Positions 9,965-21,446 of a stretch of 64,000 nt of DNA are shown here, in pieces (positions within the stretch are counted from its first letter, which is position 1; the number at the start of each line of letters is the position of its first letter). The position numbers and the translations under genes are program-made. This DNA comes from Onchidella celtica (taxonomy: Eukaryota > Mollusca > Gastropoda > Systellommatophora > Onchidiidae). Below the pieces are notes generated by a model. That model searched no databases and was not told where the DNA came from. It worked only from the letters and a program-made list of their open reading frames with translations. The stretch lies in assembly GCA_963931925.1 (NCBI GenBank), contig OZ007582.1:30829929-30893928 (forward strand), read 5' to 3'.

Positions 9965-10262
9965 TCCTTCTTCAAGTGCCGGATCTGGAACAGATATCGA
10001 CGATCATGGTTCGCCACTCATTCCTCCGCTCGGATGCTCTCAAAAAGCCCATATTGTCCTGGTTTTTCCCTGTCGCCCATCTGTTCAAACTCTCTAGATA
10101 TGTTATTCTTTGTCTACCTCTGCTTTTTTTTTTGCCCTCTATTTTTCCAGTTAGAGCAAGGTGTTCAAGACCTTTGTGTCGATTCAGGTGTAAGCCCAAA
10201 CTACACAGTCTATGAAAGGCATTGTCTCGAAGGCAGTTATCAATTCTGTGGGATCGCATCTA
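9965..10262 (-). mobile_element. non-LTR retrotransposon 3' fragment (LINE family 2)
   Basis: The minus-strand frame (about 95 residues) contains KGLEHLALTGKIEGKK, GRQRITYLESLNRWATGK and WRTMIVDICSRSGT, typical of the C-terminus of non-LTR reverse transcriptase proteins. Only the tail of the protein remains. Matching tails occur at 20158-20236 and 37862-38325. A 5'-truncated dead copy. Confidence 0.75.
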
Positions 10263-12284
10263 TCTCACTTACTAAGTCAACAACAGTAGGAGCTACCTCA
10301 ACAACAACAACAACAACAACAGGTACTGCTGCGATAAAATTATGCAACTTGTCTCGGTCGAAGTAGCTGACATGACCCATACTCAGCACATTATATCACC
10401 ATTGGCAGACAATTACCGGAATCATTTTCTGAGTTACGCCTTTGTTTTGCCACGTTCCACTAACAACACCAACAACAAATGTGGGGTGCAAGACTGTCAT
10501 TTCACACTACAGCCACCACGCTAAGCACAGATCTAACACGATGTACAAGTGTGGCATTGATTGCAAAAGGTGAAAGCACCATACACGTGAGATTCTATCC
10601 GTTTAAAGTAGATCTTGTCATGACACCGAGGGACGACCTGTTCTAAGTGAATTTTCCGGCTGGCAAATGATAGGGGTCAATTGTTAAGTATGTGCGCTCG
10701 TGGTTGTGGTGGTCGGGGGATGGGGGGCGTTCAGTCCTGGCATGAGAAAAGCACAAAAGAGAGAGAGAGTGGGTCTGTGGGACTTCAGTTTCTGGTGAGT
10801 ATTTCTTCACCTTTCGCTAAGACTACAGTAACTCAAAAACTCCCCAAAAATCGATATTCAACTACATTCAAAGCCCCATCGAATGATCTTAGTTACACAC
10901 TCCTAAGCCGAAAAATAATCGAACAGCAAACTTTCAAAAATTCATGGCCACTTGACCATTTTGTGCTAAAATAAAAGAGTTTTTTGCTTCTCCTGAAAAG
11001 TAGCCAAAACCAATTACTACAGTTTTAGGGACCGGTGACGATTTCAAAAGGTGCCAAAAGGAAGGTATGTTGTCGAAATATACGAAAAATCTCTTTTAAG
11101 TTATGTTTCTGATGATTTGTCTCATATATCGAGATAACCCGAGAGCACCCTCAAATCACCGGCGGTATCGACTAACTTCCTGGGCAGGGGTGAAAAGGAA
11201 ATCGACGAAGGAATATGCCCGGGTCGTATTCGCCTGCCACTTTATTGCGCAGACTTAATCGAAATTTGGTCGGAACGGGAGGTGAATGATGGGTAGGATA
11301 AAAATCCACCAATCACAGTCGTCCGCACCATTGAGTGCCACCCGAATTTCCGATGCAGATTTTCATTAACCGCGTGACATTTTTCCCCCGTCACAGTGGC
11401 TGCACCAGAGAGTATCTATCCTCTCTGGCTGCACCTAGGAAAAACGTGTCTCCCAGATTTATAAAGTCAAACGGAAAAAAAGACATTTTGATTTTAAACT
11501 GGGTAAGAACTCAGCATACAAATTATATATACAAAACCGCTGGCCCAATCGTGAATGAAACTGCACTATAAGTGCGAAAGATTTCATCTTACAGAACACG
11601 TGAAGAAAATAATAACCGCTGTCTTATTTGAATTTTGATATATATTCCTGATGTTAGATACATCTTTAGTTACATTAGCCAACCCCACCCACCCCGGCAA
11701 GATAAATCTGGCAAATTTTCCTTGTACCAAGCCCAGCTGCATATCTAGATCTAGGACGCATCAATAACGACATTTGGACTCGATGCAACGGGCAACAAAT
11801 CTTTTCTACACCACAATTCCTTGCAGAATGCATAGATGTGACAAATAAAGGTCAGCAGTGTGTGATGGAGAACGCAATTTCCGGTCCTAATTTTCAATTC
11901 TGTTCGGCGCAAATGCGCCACTATTTTTGCGGCTCAAATAATTTGTAAATAAATAATATAAAAGACTAATTTTTGTCCCAAATGAAGGTCTCCACGTAAT
12001 TCATCGCCAAAAAATGAGACAGTTCACAAAGTTTCATAATGTTTGATCGCGTAGTCACGACATTTTAGGTGATTACATGTTTACCCTCTAGCTCCATTAT
12101 AGTGAGCAGATTAAACATTGGACTCTCTCTCTCTCTTTCTCGTGAACATTTGGCAACAACAACAGCAACAACAACAAAGTTCCGTCTGCAGTTGTGCAAA
12201 TATACCCGTGCAGTTTGATGGCAGGACCAGTGAAACACTCGCGATTATTAACCCTTTATAATGCCCTGAGAGACGAAGGAGAAA
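10263..12284. other. no gene recognised; (ACA)n run
   Basis: An (ACA)n run lies at about 10299-10320 and a small CT run at 12121-12138. Otherwise this is AT-rich unique DNA with no supported coding, RNA or mobile feature. Confidence 0.4.
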
Positions 12285-12425
12285 TGATGACATTGTGCGG
12301 ACAGGTGGACAGACATGGACAAGACGGGACAGGGAAAACAGAAAAGACTGGAGATCATTGGCGGAGGGGCTACGTCCTGCAGTGGATGGACAAGGCCTGA
12401 CAAGAACAAGAACAAGAACCCTTTA
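12285..12425 (+). mobile_element. non-LTR retrotransposon 3' end (LINE family 3)
   Basis: The plus strand reads DRENRKDWRSLAEGLRPAVD after a GQTWTRR stretch and ends in a (CAAGAA)n run. It matches 41100-41318 (TGGACAGGCATGGACACGAC, CAGTGGGTGGACAAG). It resembles the extreme C-terminus and tail of a LINE. Confidence 0.65.
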
Positions 12426-12699
12426 TTTGCCGACGCCAGAAATATTACGATTTTTATGGTTCTTGTTACTCTCGGGAAGTCTGATAATAATAATTGTACT
12501 GTAGTGGAGATTTCTAATATCGAATATGAATCCATAAATCATCTTAAAGGTACTGGAGATATTATAACTCTAACATTGCTTTGACTTGTCCATGAAATGA
12601 TATTTAACAAAGGGTAAAGAAAGAAACGCCTTTATTCATGGAAATTCTTCCAGTAACCAATAAATAATTCCCTCGACGTCTACGATAAAGTAAATACAT

Positions 12700-12968
12700 T
12701 TGATATTCTTGTTTGTTCTATCTCCATTTTCTGAAAAATTGGAGGTCTTTGTTTCGTATGTTGGAAGAGGTATAATAAAAAATAATGCACACTTTGACAC
12801 TTGCCTGCAATGCGTTGTGGCACCTATAAGGCTATTTATTTCACAGTTTCGATTTATTCTAACTCCTTATCATAATACTGAAGTCGCAAACGTATAACGA
12901 CGATTTTCTTAGTCATGTAGAAAGTGGAATTGGAAAAAAAAACAAATACTAAGGCCGCAACAGCGTGA
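12700..12968. mobile_element. CTTAG-TIR MITE, copy 2
   Basis: The body (CTCCATTTTCTGAAAAATTG, TTCGATTTATTCTAACTCC) is uninterrupted and aligns to both sides of the 8072 copy, confirming that copy's insertion. The right end ACTAAGGCCGCAA is the expected inverted end. Confidence 0.65.
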
Positions 12969-13499
12969 TTAATGCACTTGTCCCATCGGTGCACATGCGC
13001 ATTGATACCCTCCCTGTAATTTAACTGTAAAATGTGCCGGCAAGTGACTGTACCCACTCTTTCACCCCCGCGATTTCAGCCTTATCAGCGCTGAACCGCT
13101 TAACGGATAAATGCATTTTGAGGGGCATTGATGATAATTTGAAGAAACAAAGCCAGGACTATGCAGAGGATGCGGTAAAACCTGCCAACAATGAGAAAGA
13201 AAACGGGTGAACGAATGGCTTCAACATTCATAATATCGGTGATTTGGCCACCGTCACGCTCGCTCCAGAACCCGCTGACTGATCAATCGATCCCATCAAT
13301 CAGACATGCATGCACGGAAACAATCAATCGGTCATTCGATTAATGAGCGAGTTCCTGAATTAAACGTAATCCGTGACAATGACTGGCATGCCGATGGTCC
13401 AATGAGCAAATGTCGGCCACAAAATAATGATAATGTGATTCTTCCACAGCCATTCGTTGACCAACAAGCTAAAAGGTAATATTAAAGGAATTGTACACA
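12969..13499. other. no gene recognised
   Basis: Unique-looking sequence with several ATCAATC-type motifs near 13270-13350. No gene supported. Confidence 0.4.
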
Positions 13500-14240
13500 T
13501 ATTTATCCATCCGCCAGTCGGTTTGTCCGTCTATCCATCCATTCATTCATTCATCCATCCGTCAGCCTGTCCGTCCATCTACCCATTCATTCATTCATTC
13601 ACCAGTCAGTTCATCCATCCATCCGTACGATAGTCCGTCCGTCTATTCATCCTAACCCATCCAAACATACATCCCCATCCATCCATCCATCCGTCTGACA
13701 ATGAGCCCATCTACCCATTCATCCGTTCGTTTGTATATATATCCATCCATTTATCAATCAATTCTTCCGTAAGTCCAAGTAATCCGTCCAGCCATCCAAC
13801 CAGCAGTTCGTCCATCCACCTGACTGTTTGTCCATCCACCCGTTAGTTAGTCCATCCACCCGTTAGTTAGTCCATCCATCCATCCACCCGTTAGTTAGTC
13901 CATCCATCCATCCACCCGTTAGTTAGTCCATCCATCCATCCACCCGTTAGTTAGTCCATCCATCCAACCATCTATCCTGCGTACGTACATCCATCTATCC
14001 ATCCACCGATCAGTCCGCCCATTCATCCACCTATCGATCCGCCAGTCCATCTACCCATCCATCAATCCATTCATTCGCCCACCTGTCCATCTACCTATCC
14101 CATTATTCAACCATCCAGTGTATCCATTCATATCTGCCTATCCACTCCATCCATCAGTCCACCTATTTATCTATACATTCATCCATCCCTTTACATATCC
14201 ATTTATCCACCTACCCACTCCTTCCATCCACCCCCCCCCC
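13500..14240. repeat. CCAT-rich satellite with 28 bp minisatellite
   Basis: About 740 bp are built from CCAT/CCGT words. At about 13840-13960 four near-identical 28 bp units (core CCATCCACCCGTTAGTTAGT) stand in tandem. No open frame persists. Confidence 0.9.
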
Positions 14241-14376
14241 CGCCAAGCCTTGAATTACTACAGAGGTACGGTCCCTTAGTCTCTTCTGAACCCGGATCAC
14301 GTCCTCAGCGACCGGATAGAGACACTCTGTACACCGCATTCATGATCAGGTCACAGTGCTCATATTGATTGAAAGG

Positions 14377-14494
<118 letters not shown>

Positions 14495-14625
14495 GGAACC
14501 TGAAAGAGAGAAGGGGAGAAAGAGGGAGAGAGACAGAGAAAGAAAAAAAAAGACCTAGAACGAGATAGAGAGAGAGAGAGCCAGAGCCAGAAACAGAGAA
14601 AGAAAGAAAGAAAGAGAGTGGTCAT

Positions 14626-15299
14626 TTGGAAAGTACAAAGTAAATCCATCTATCATGTCGTCGTGGAATAGGAAATTATCCACAGATGACAGGAATGGGA
14701 GGGGGGGGGGGTGTAGAAGACAGAGAGGACATTATGAAAGAGAAAGAAAAAGTGCAACAAAAAAAGAGAGAGAGAGAGAGAGATCAGAGAGGGTGTTATG
14801 AGGAGAAACCTATTAAAAGGTGGCGGAGAAGTCAACAGAGAACGAGCTCCAAGCCGAGTCAAGAAGCCAACATCCGGTTTTATACTGCTATAGACTGGAA
14901 AACTAGTGGCCTGTAAAAGGAGATTGGAAGCTTTCTGGACTTATGAATGGATTGCCGAGCGATGCAGGAAGGGTGGGTTTTTTTGTGTGTTTTTTCCATT
15001 TCCAAGGCTGTCTAGCTCTCCCCTTTTCCGATGACATCATCCTGGTCTCTCGTCCAAACTGCCGCGTAGAAAAATCAATTTACAGATAATGCCATCTACT
15101 CAGCTGCCATGATGGAAAACGATAAATAGTTTATGGATCGATAGATGGGTAAAGAGAGAGAGACAGACAGAGAGAGAGAGAGAGACAGACAAAACAGACA
15201 GAATGGTGGTTATTGTTAGTTGATAAACAGATGGACACAGACACACAGACAGACGAACGCACGGACAGTCAAAAGATAGACAAAGAAAGAAAATCTGAC
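14626..15299. other. no gene recognised; GA and GACA runs
   Basis: Short GA runs at about 14740-14790 and 15150-15185 and short CAGA repeats. No supported gene. Confidence 0.4.
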
Positions 15300-15865
15300 G
15301 AAATAATCCCAACGAATACAGGCGATATTGAAAGAAAACCACCGAAGACGTTGACACAAAACCACCCAATATCGGGGATACGGAAAACCACCCAAATCGA
15401 CGAAATAAAACCATCGAATTGCTGGGATTTGGAAATAAAACCAGCGAGTAGAGGGGATATGGAAAGAAATCCACCGAGTAGAGAGGATACGGAGACAAAA
15501 CCACTGAGTAAAGGGGATATGGAAAGAAAACCACCGAATAGGGATATAGAAAGAAAACCACTGAGTACAGGGGGATATAGAAAGAAAACCACTGAGTAGA
15601 GAGGATATGGAAATAAAACCTGACTAGAGGGGAGAGGGAAAGAAAACCACTGAATAGAGGGGATATGGAAATAAAACCAGACTAAAGGGGATATGGAAAG
15701 AAAACCACTGAGTTCAGGGGATATAGAAAGAAAACCAGACTAGAGGGGATAAGGAAAGAAAACCACTGAATAGAGGGGAGAGGGAAATAAAACCACCGAA
15801 TAGGGGGAATATGGAAAGAAAACCACTGAATAGAGGGGATATGGAGAGAAAAACACCGAAGAGAC
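15300..15865. repeat. 30 bp minisatellite, roughly 17 diverged units
   Basis: Tandem units of about 30 bp (core GGATATGGAAAGAAAACCAC) run through the interval with indels. Because 30 is a multiple of three, several frames stay open and read as decapeptide repeats. I treat these as non-coding: the frames break at indels and lack start context. Confidence 0.85.
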
Positions 15866-16105
15866 ATGTCATGGAAAGAGAAAAGAAAGGAGAACCGCTG
15901 GGGAGACGAGACAAGGAAAAGACCCGCTTATCGAGTGCAATGATTGGTGGTAAGGACAACATAGCAGAGCAAGGTTGATCACTGCCTATTATGGGCCTAA
16001 CGCCGTTATTGATTGGTCGCACCGATCTCTAACGCTGTCTCTCACTGCCCTGACGTCATCGTGCTCGAGATGTAGCCTTCCACTCCAGCCGCCAGCCGGA
16101 TGTTA
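15866..16105. other. no feature recognised
   Basis: Short unique stretch between a minisatellite and a GATA microsatellite. Confidence 0.4.
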
Positions 16106-16262
16106 GCTGGTGTAGATAGATAGATAGATAGATAGATAGATACATACATACATAGACAGACGGGCAGATACACAGGTAGACAGACAGACAGATGGATGGA
16201 TGGATGGGGGGGGTGGATCGATGGATGGATGGATGGACAGATAGGTAGATAGACAAACAGAT
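16106..16262. repeat. GATA / CATA / GGAT microsatellite
   Basis: GATA repeats pass into CATA, CAGA and GGAT repeats. Purine-rich DNA continues to about 16545. Confidence 0.9.
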
Positions 16263-16894
16263 GGTTAAAATAACAGCAGACAGAAAAATGTAGCTAACAG
16301 TGATGAGAAAGACGATCCCAAGGCGTGTGGAATAAACAAACCAAAAAAAGTGAAGAAAAAATAGTTACAGAAAGGTGAAAGAAAATGTTGAGCAACAACA
16401 ACAACAAAAGGCTAAAGAGAAATGAAAGATAGAAAGAGGGGAGGGGGAGGGGGCAGGGGACTGACAGATAAAGAGAGCGAGAGAGGCAGAAAAGAGACAG
16501 CGTGAGGGAGAGTATGAAAGAGAGAGAGAAAGATGGGGCGGGGGAGGGAGGGGTAACCTTGATCCTTAGCCATGCACCAGTCTTCATCATTTATCACCCC
16601 CCCCCCACCTTCACCCTTTCCCCCCGATTATAAACGCCTCATACATTACAAAAACGTGCAGCTAGCTCCTCTCGTTCCGAAGATACCGATCTCCGATTGG
16701 CTGGCGAATGTTACACTCGGGCAGCGGATCCCCACTTCTGAATGGTCACAGTCATAGATATGGTACAGTTGTATTATATCTATGGTCACAATAGAACATG
16801 GAATTACAAAGCCCAATAGCAAAATAAAGCCGAGAAGAATCCGATGCTCCGCCGTGTCGTTATGTCGTCAAAGTGTTTATTATTACTTATTTAA

Positions 16895-17272
16895 GTGACC
16901 TTTTGGCTTTCTATGTACCATCGTGACATCTTAGATCATCTGCAGACAATAGAAAGTTTAAAATTTCTCAGATGTCCCTTAAGACCATGGGTGAATTTTT
17001 TTTTTTTTCTTATCAAGGGCCTCAGATTTGGAATTATCTGCCTGTCTTTCAGAGAGACTGAAAATTTTATGGCTTTTAAACATCAGGTGAAGAGTCATCT
17101 TTTTACACTCTGAATGTCCATCAAGCTTTTGGTTTTTCCCGAGCATGCCTGTGTATTGTGTGTGAGAGTTACATGATATAAATGTTGTAAAGCGCTTAGA
17201 GCCTGGTTTTAACGGGATGAAGAGCTACACAAATGCTGTGTATTATTATTATTATTATTATTATTATTACAA
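16895..17272 (+). mobile_element. CR1/L2-like non-LTR retrotransposon 3' end
   Basis: The plus-strand frame ends in LSFRETENFMAFKHQVKSHL followed by FTL and stop, matching the F-K-x-x-L-K-x-x-L-F ending common in CR1/L2-type reverse transcriptases. A 3' untranslated segment with GTAAAGCGCTTAGAGC and an (ATT)n tail (about 17242-17270) follows. The frame upstream is degraded. Confidence 0.6.
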
Positions 17273-17530
17273 GGATCTATCTCCACTTTTTGACTCAATT
17301 GAGTTGCACACTACATACAACTTCACTGTTGTGTGTCAAAGTATCAAGCGGGCTCGGTGTGTAATTTGTAAGTATTACTAAAAAGAAAAAAAAAACAAAC
17401 AAAGTCGTATCTCTAAAAGCTTTGAGCACCTGAAACTTCAATCATCAATGTCTCAAAAGTTGATGGAACGGAATCAGACCATGTCATTCTAAGGGGACGG
17501 TGTGTAGGATTTGACTTCGGAGCTTGGAGG

Positions 17531-17752
17531 AACGGGGATGGGAATTGCTGTCAGAGAAAAATTCCTGAACTTCAGAAGTACATGTCACTGCCAAAGACAA
17601 CACACACACAGTGGTACACTATGGCAATTCATATTTTGTTTGTTACCGAATACACGAATTGGCCTAGTATGTTTCGACAACAAAGTAATGTTTACAAAGA
17701 AAAAAACATTTCAAAAATCGGGAAATTTCCTGAGAATTCCCATCCCGTCGAC
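17531..17752. mobile_element. GGGATGGGAATT-TIR MITE, copy 1
   Basis: The left GGGGATGGGAATT is inverted at the right (GAGAATTCCCATCCC). The body (CCTGAACTTC, TTCATATTTTG, ACAAAGAAAAAA) is shared with 48416-48637. It abuts a family C repeat at 17753. Confidence 0.65.
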
Positions 17753-17850
17753 ACGATAACGGTCACACTGTGCTAGGAGGCAACAAGACAATAAACAGAA
17801 TATAACTAAATGATCAGACAGAACGAGACTCTCCCAAAAGTTGCCACTAA
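17753..17850 (+). repeat. family C repeat copy
   Basis: GTCGACACGATAACGGTCAC and TGTGCTAGGAGGCAACAAGA match the units at 19727-20680. Confidence 0.7.
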
Positions 17851-17939
17851 CCAAACGTATATGTGTGGGGAGAGAGATTACACTCATTCGCGCTCTAGCC
17901 GATTTTTGATCGGCCGGCTGGTTGGTCTGTGATGTCAAG

Positions 17940-18060
17940 ACAATAAGTTTCAGAGTGACACCCAACTAGATGGCTGGTGCGTGAGGTCTCATTGAAACTC
18001 GGTGTCATGATGACGTCACCATCCAACCTGACAGCCGATCAAACTCGGGACTGGTGTGTG
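17940..18060. repeat. dispersed repeat shared with 39370-39500
   Basis: AGGTCTCATTGAAACTC, TGACGTCACCATCCAAC and GCCGATCAAACTCG occur in the same order in both places. Element type unknown. Confidence 0.6.
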
Positions 18061-18339
18061 CTGTCTAGATTTCTTATTTTTTGCAAGGGGCTGTCGTGGG
18101 ACGGGAGGTGGGGGATTGGAGGCAGGTGGGATTGTTAGAGGAAGGTGCCGCGGGGGCAGGAGTGGGGGCAGGGTGGGAAATACTGTTGAAGGGTGTGTAT
18201 GGGAATTTGAAGTGAAAATGTTACGTACGTTATTGTTATGGATGTTTTAACGTTACACAATATAACACAGCATATCAATTTATTACATGTATTGTTTAGC
18301 GGAATCAACGACATGGTTATTAAGGAAATGAATAGAGAA

Positions 18340-18600
18340 GGGAAGAGGCAGGATGAGAGAGAATACGTGTTTGTGGGGGGGGGGGGGGGCGAATGGACTC
18401 AACGAAGTAAAATAAGAAAAAGAAAAGACAAAAGAGAGAGAGAGAGGGGGGGGGGGAAACAGAAGGGGAAGGATGGGGGACGAATGGATGGAATGAAGAA
18501 AAAAGGTACGAAAACAAAAGACAGAAGAGAGAGAGAGAGAGAGAGAGTGGGAGACAGACACACACACGCACGCATAGAGCCAGTGAGAGAGTGAGAGAAA
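18340..18600. repeat. purine tract with G runs
   Basis: GA-rich DNA with two long G runs (about 18377-18389 and 18447-18457) and a short ACACGC run. Open frames across it are composition artefacts. Confidence 0.85.
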
Positions 18601-18779
18601 GTGTGAGAACAAGAAAACTAAATCAATACAGGTAATCAAATTAATGCATGTCACAATGTTAATGCAAATGACTTTCCATTTGGAGATAGAATCGCTCACC
18701 ATAAAATAAAATCATTATCATCTTTTCTGCTTCTTCTGTTCTCTAATTAAACCAAAAGCAAAAAGAAGATACATAATTA

Positions 18780-19358
18780 AGCTGTGTTTCCATGTGTACG
18801 GAAACGGAAACGTCAAAAATCCGTCAAGTAGTAAAAAGAAAGAATGTTTCCATGTATGCGGAAACGGTGTTCCTATACAAATGATAATATTCTTTCTATT
18901 TCACTGTCAATAAAACATATTATTTTAACTGAATGTGTAGACTTCACGCATATCCAAAGAAAGCCCTATGCCTGCGGATCCATGAAAGAATTATTTTCTG
19001 ACGTGTATCCGCAACGCATCCTGCACTTTCTGAGAGAGGCTGAGATCTGCAACTTGATTTGATAACTTTTATACATGTACTCATTAACAAAACTTTTTTT
19101 TACAGATGTATACAATACAACTTTTTTTTTTTTGTCCAATGTGTTAAAATTATATGAATGTATTTGGTTCTGTGTTGAACTTAACAGCTCTGAATGTGAA
19201 ACATAAATAAAGAACGTGTACCCAAACAGACCGTGAAGGGTGCAAAGTGGCTGTTATCGTGCCGACGATCCGTAAAACCTAAACTCAAAACTCACTATTT
19301 GAAGGGTTTTTGACGTTTCCAGTGCCGTTTCCGTTTCCGTACACATAAAAACCCAGCT
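18780..19358. mobile_element. Harbinger-like TIR element with TTA duplication
   Basis: Left AGCTGTGTTTCCATGTGTAC and right GTACACATAAAAACCCAGCT are ends of ~33 bp inverted repeats that continue as GGAAACGGAAACG. TTA flanks both sides (18777-18779 and 19359-19361), the three-base target of PIF/Harbinger elements. Internal frames are short and lack a transposase domain. A right-end fragment recurs near 43890-43984. Confidence 0.7.
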
Positions 19359-19433
19359 TTAGCGTTCAGAATGATGAATAAAGTGAGTTCGAAAAGCAGA
19401 ATCAAAATGTGGCAAAAAGAGACAGTTATGTGT

Positions 19434-19665
19434 AGTAAAGCCTCGGGTAAGAAATGTGTAGGCCTAATACAGAAACGATACAATAAAACGTGAAGGAAAA
19501 GGGAAGAGAAATCTCGTGTTTTACGGTATCGTTTCTGTAGTATTTCTTACGCCAGGCTTTGCTACATACAACTTTTTCTTGTTGCCATGTCTTGACTTTC
19601 TTTCAAGCCTTGTTGCGGCTTCACCGATTTTCCGTGGTTTTCATAATATTTCGACAACTAGAACA
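19434..19665. repeat. ~55 bp imperfect hairpin, related to 8180 and 40870 repeats
   Basis: An arm from AAAGCCTCGGGTAAGAAAT to CAATAAAACG pairs with CGTGTTTTACGGTATCGTTT to GCCAGGCTTTGCTAC across a ~22 bp loop. The following TACATACAACTTTTTCTTG and TTTCCGTGGTTTTCATAAT blocks also occur at 40880-41098. Confidence 0.65.
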
Positions 19666-19726
19666 TGAAATGACAGACATAAAATTAACAATATATAATT
19701 TTTATAATAATAAACATAGCGTGGTC

Positions 19727-20680
19727 TGAGTTTGAGTTTGCAGCAAGCACGTCGACACGATGACGGTCACACTGTGCTTGGAAGAAGAAGAAGAAGGTAA
19801 GACGATAGATAGAATGTAACAGTAAGATACGACGTAAGGTACCATACAAGAAACGCCCACCAGCTACCTGCGATGAAATCGCAGTTGAGTTCGCAGAAAG
19901 CACGTCGACACGATAAGGGTTGTAGTGTGCAAGGATGAAGCAACGACGATAGATACAATAATACAGAATGTCAGGACGTAAGGTACATTATTGCCCATAA
20001 GAAGCGCTCACCAACTACATGCGATGAAATCAGATGTATAAGTTTGGAAAAAAGCACGTCGACACGACAACGGCAACATTGTGTTGGTAAGAAGCAAAGA
20101 CGATAGATAGAATAATAACAGAATGATGGGACAGAAAGAGACACCACCATAAGCGTCCGCCAACTCATCAGTTGCCCTGTCTGGAACAGACATTGGCGAT
20201 CATGGCTCTCCACTCGGATCTGTCACCAGCCAACCTCAGACAGAATATAGCACAACTACGTGCGATGAACTGGCAAGTTTGAGTTTGGAGAAAGCGCGTT
20301 GGCGCGGTAACAGCCACATAGTGCTGGGAAGAAGCAAAAAAGGCAACAAGACAGAATAGAGCAGAATGACACGACAGAAGGAAACTTTACCAGAGACACC
20401 CACCAACTATCCGCTTTTGAAATCAATTTGAGTTGGGAGACAGCACGTCGGCACGATGACGGTCACACTGCGCCAGTAAAAAAGCAAGCCAAAGGACAGG
20501 ATATAACAGAAGGATAAGACAGAAGCAGACACTATCACAAGTGTCCAACAACCACCCGCTATGAATTGGAAAAAGCACGTCTAAATAGTAACAGACATTG
20601 TGCTCCATTGTGTCATGTTGTGCCTAAAAGATGCAAGATGATAGACTGAATATAAAAGCAAGATAAGGCAGGGGGAGACC
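19727..20680 (+). repeat. tandem array of six ~150 bp units (family C)
   Basis: Unit marker CACGTCGACACGAT (or variants) occurs at about 19748, 19901, 20056, 20296, 20445 and 20577, spaced 153, 155, 240, 149 and 132 bp. Each is followed by a GGTCAC-TTGTGC block and an AAGACGATAGATAGAAT-type block. The 240 bp spacing is explained by ~80 bp of LINE tail at 20158-20236. Single copies lie near 5862, 17753 and 45315. Confidence 0.8.
20158..20236 (-). mobile_element. LINE family 2 tail inside the tandem array
   Basis: Minus-strand sequence reads LRLAGDRSEWRAMIANVCSR then stops, matching the tails at 9965-10262 and 37862-38325. Only the last ~25 codons are present. Confidence 0.75.
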
Positions 20681-20687
20681 CTGCAAG

Positions 20688-21062
20688 GGGACACAGTGGC
20701 CTAGAAGCAAGGTGCTCACCTCTCATGCAGAAGGTACTGGGTTCGAATCCCGGTCGGGGCAGGCATGTTGGAAGTTTGGGATTTTTCTCATGTTTTCCTG
20801 TCCCTGGTCCTATGGTAGGTAGGACCGATCACCTAGTTTTCTTGGATTGGGGCGAAAATTTCGGAGGGCCCGTGCGTAAGCTGCGCACGTTAAAGATACC
20901 TTGGCAATTGGAAAACGAAAAGAGCAGGCCGTACAAGGCGCAACCCAGGCAAAATTCTAAAAAAGATGAATCCCTACCACACAAGGGAAATAAAAACAAG
21001 AAAACTGAGATGCAAATGCCAAGCGCAGCGAACCTCCTAAAATAAAGACCTAAATATTAAAA
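20688..21062 (+). mobile_element. tRNA-derived SINE with complete head, tail type A
   Basis: The head has an A-box-like TGGCCTAGAAGCAAGG and a perfect B-box GGTTCGAATCC, so it could carry an internal pol III promoter. The body (TTTTCTCATGTTTTCCTGTC, GGCCCGTGCG) matches the four other copies. It ends CCTCCTAAAATAAAGACC. No target duplication could be defined here. The 106-residue frame inside is not a gene. Confidence 0.85.
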
Positions 21063-21114
21063 GAAGACTCTATTCCCATGCAAAAGAGCTAGTCTACTTT
21101 TGTAGACACTATAC

Positions 21115-21439
21115 CAGAGAGAATGTATCTATAGAGAGCTTTCACTATTGGTCGATTTGCACTGCGAGACACGGGAGGCGCCGCCAAAGCAATGTTAGCA
21201 TGGAGCGGAAAGTAGGTCGCTGCGGTAAACAATATCCGTTTGTCAATTTCCACGGGGCGTAATAACTTACAAACGGCTCTAAACAGTTTCAAGCAATCAG
21301 CCCAAAAATACTATCAAACCACAGTAAACAGATGCACACTATCTTTGGTGAAGACGGTCTCTTCCAATTCTTGTTGCCGCAGCGACCTAGTTTCGCCATG
21401 TGGCGGAAGTGAGATCTCTCAATAAATACATAGTCTCTG
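21115..21439. mobile_element. TIR element with 7 bp target duplication, copy 2
   Basis: This 325 bp element is inverted relative to the copy at 7207. It starts CAGAGAGAATGTATCT and ends ATACATAGTCTCTG. ACTATAC is duplicated exactly at 21108-21114 and 21440-21446. Inner blocks GGTCGCTGCGGTAAACAA and CCGCAGCGACCTAGTTTC are shared with copy 1. Confidence 0.85.
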
Positions 21440-21446
21440 ACTATAC

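Noticed and set aside
13838-13962. CRISPR-like regular repeats
   Set aside because: Adjacent 28 bp units without spacers inside a CCAT satellite in eukaryotic DNA.
15100-15599. 153 and 128 residue frames with decapeptide repeats
   Set aside because: Explained by the 30 bp minisatellite; frames break at unit indels.
16745-16795. Small palindrome around CATAGATAT / ATATCTATG
   Set aside because: Only ~10 bp arms; expected by chance in AT-rich DNA.
20700-20762. tRNA-like segment with perfect B box
   Set aside because: It is the head of a SINE shared by several copies, and does not fold into a complete tRNA by eye.
20725-21045. 106 residue frame (and similar ones at 3537, 23585, 25434, 28451)
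   Set aside because: All are the same SINE body translated; the repeat explains the similarity.
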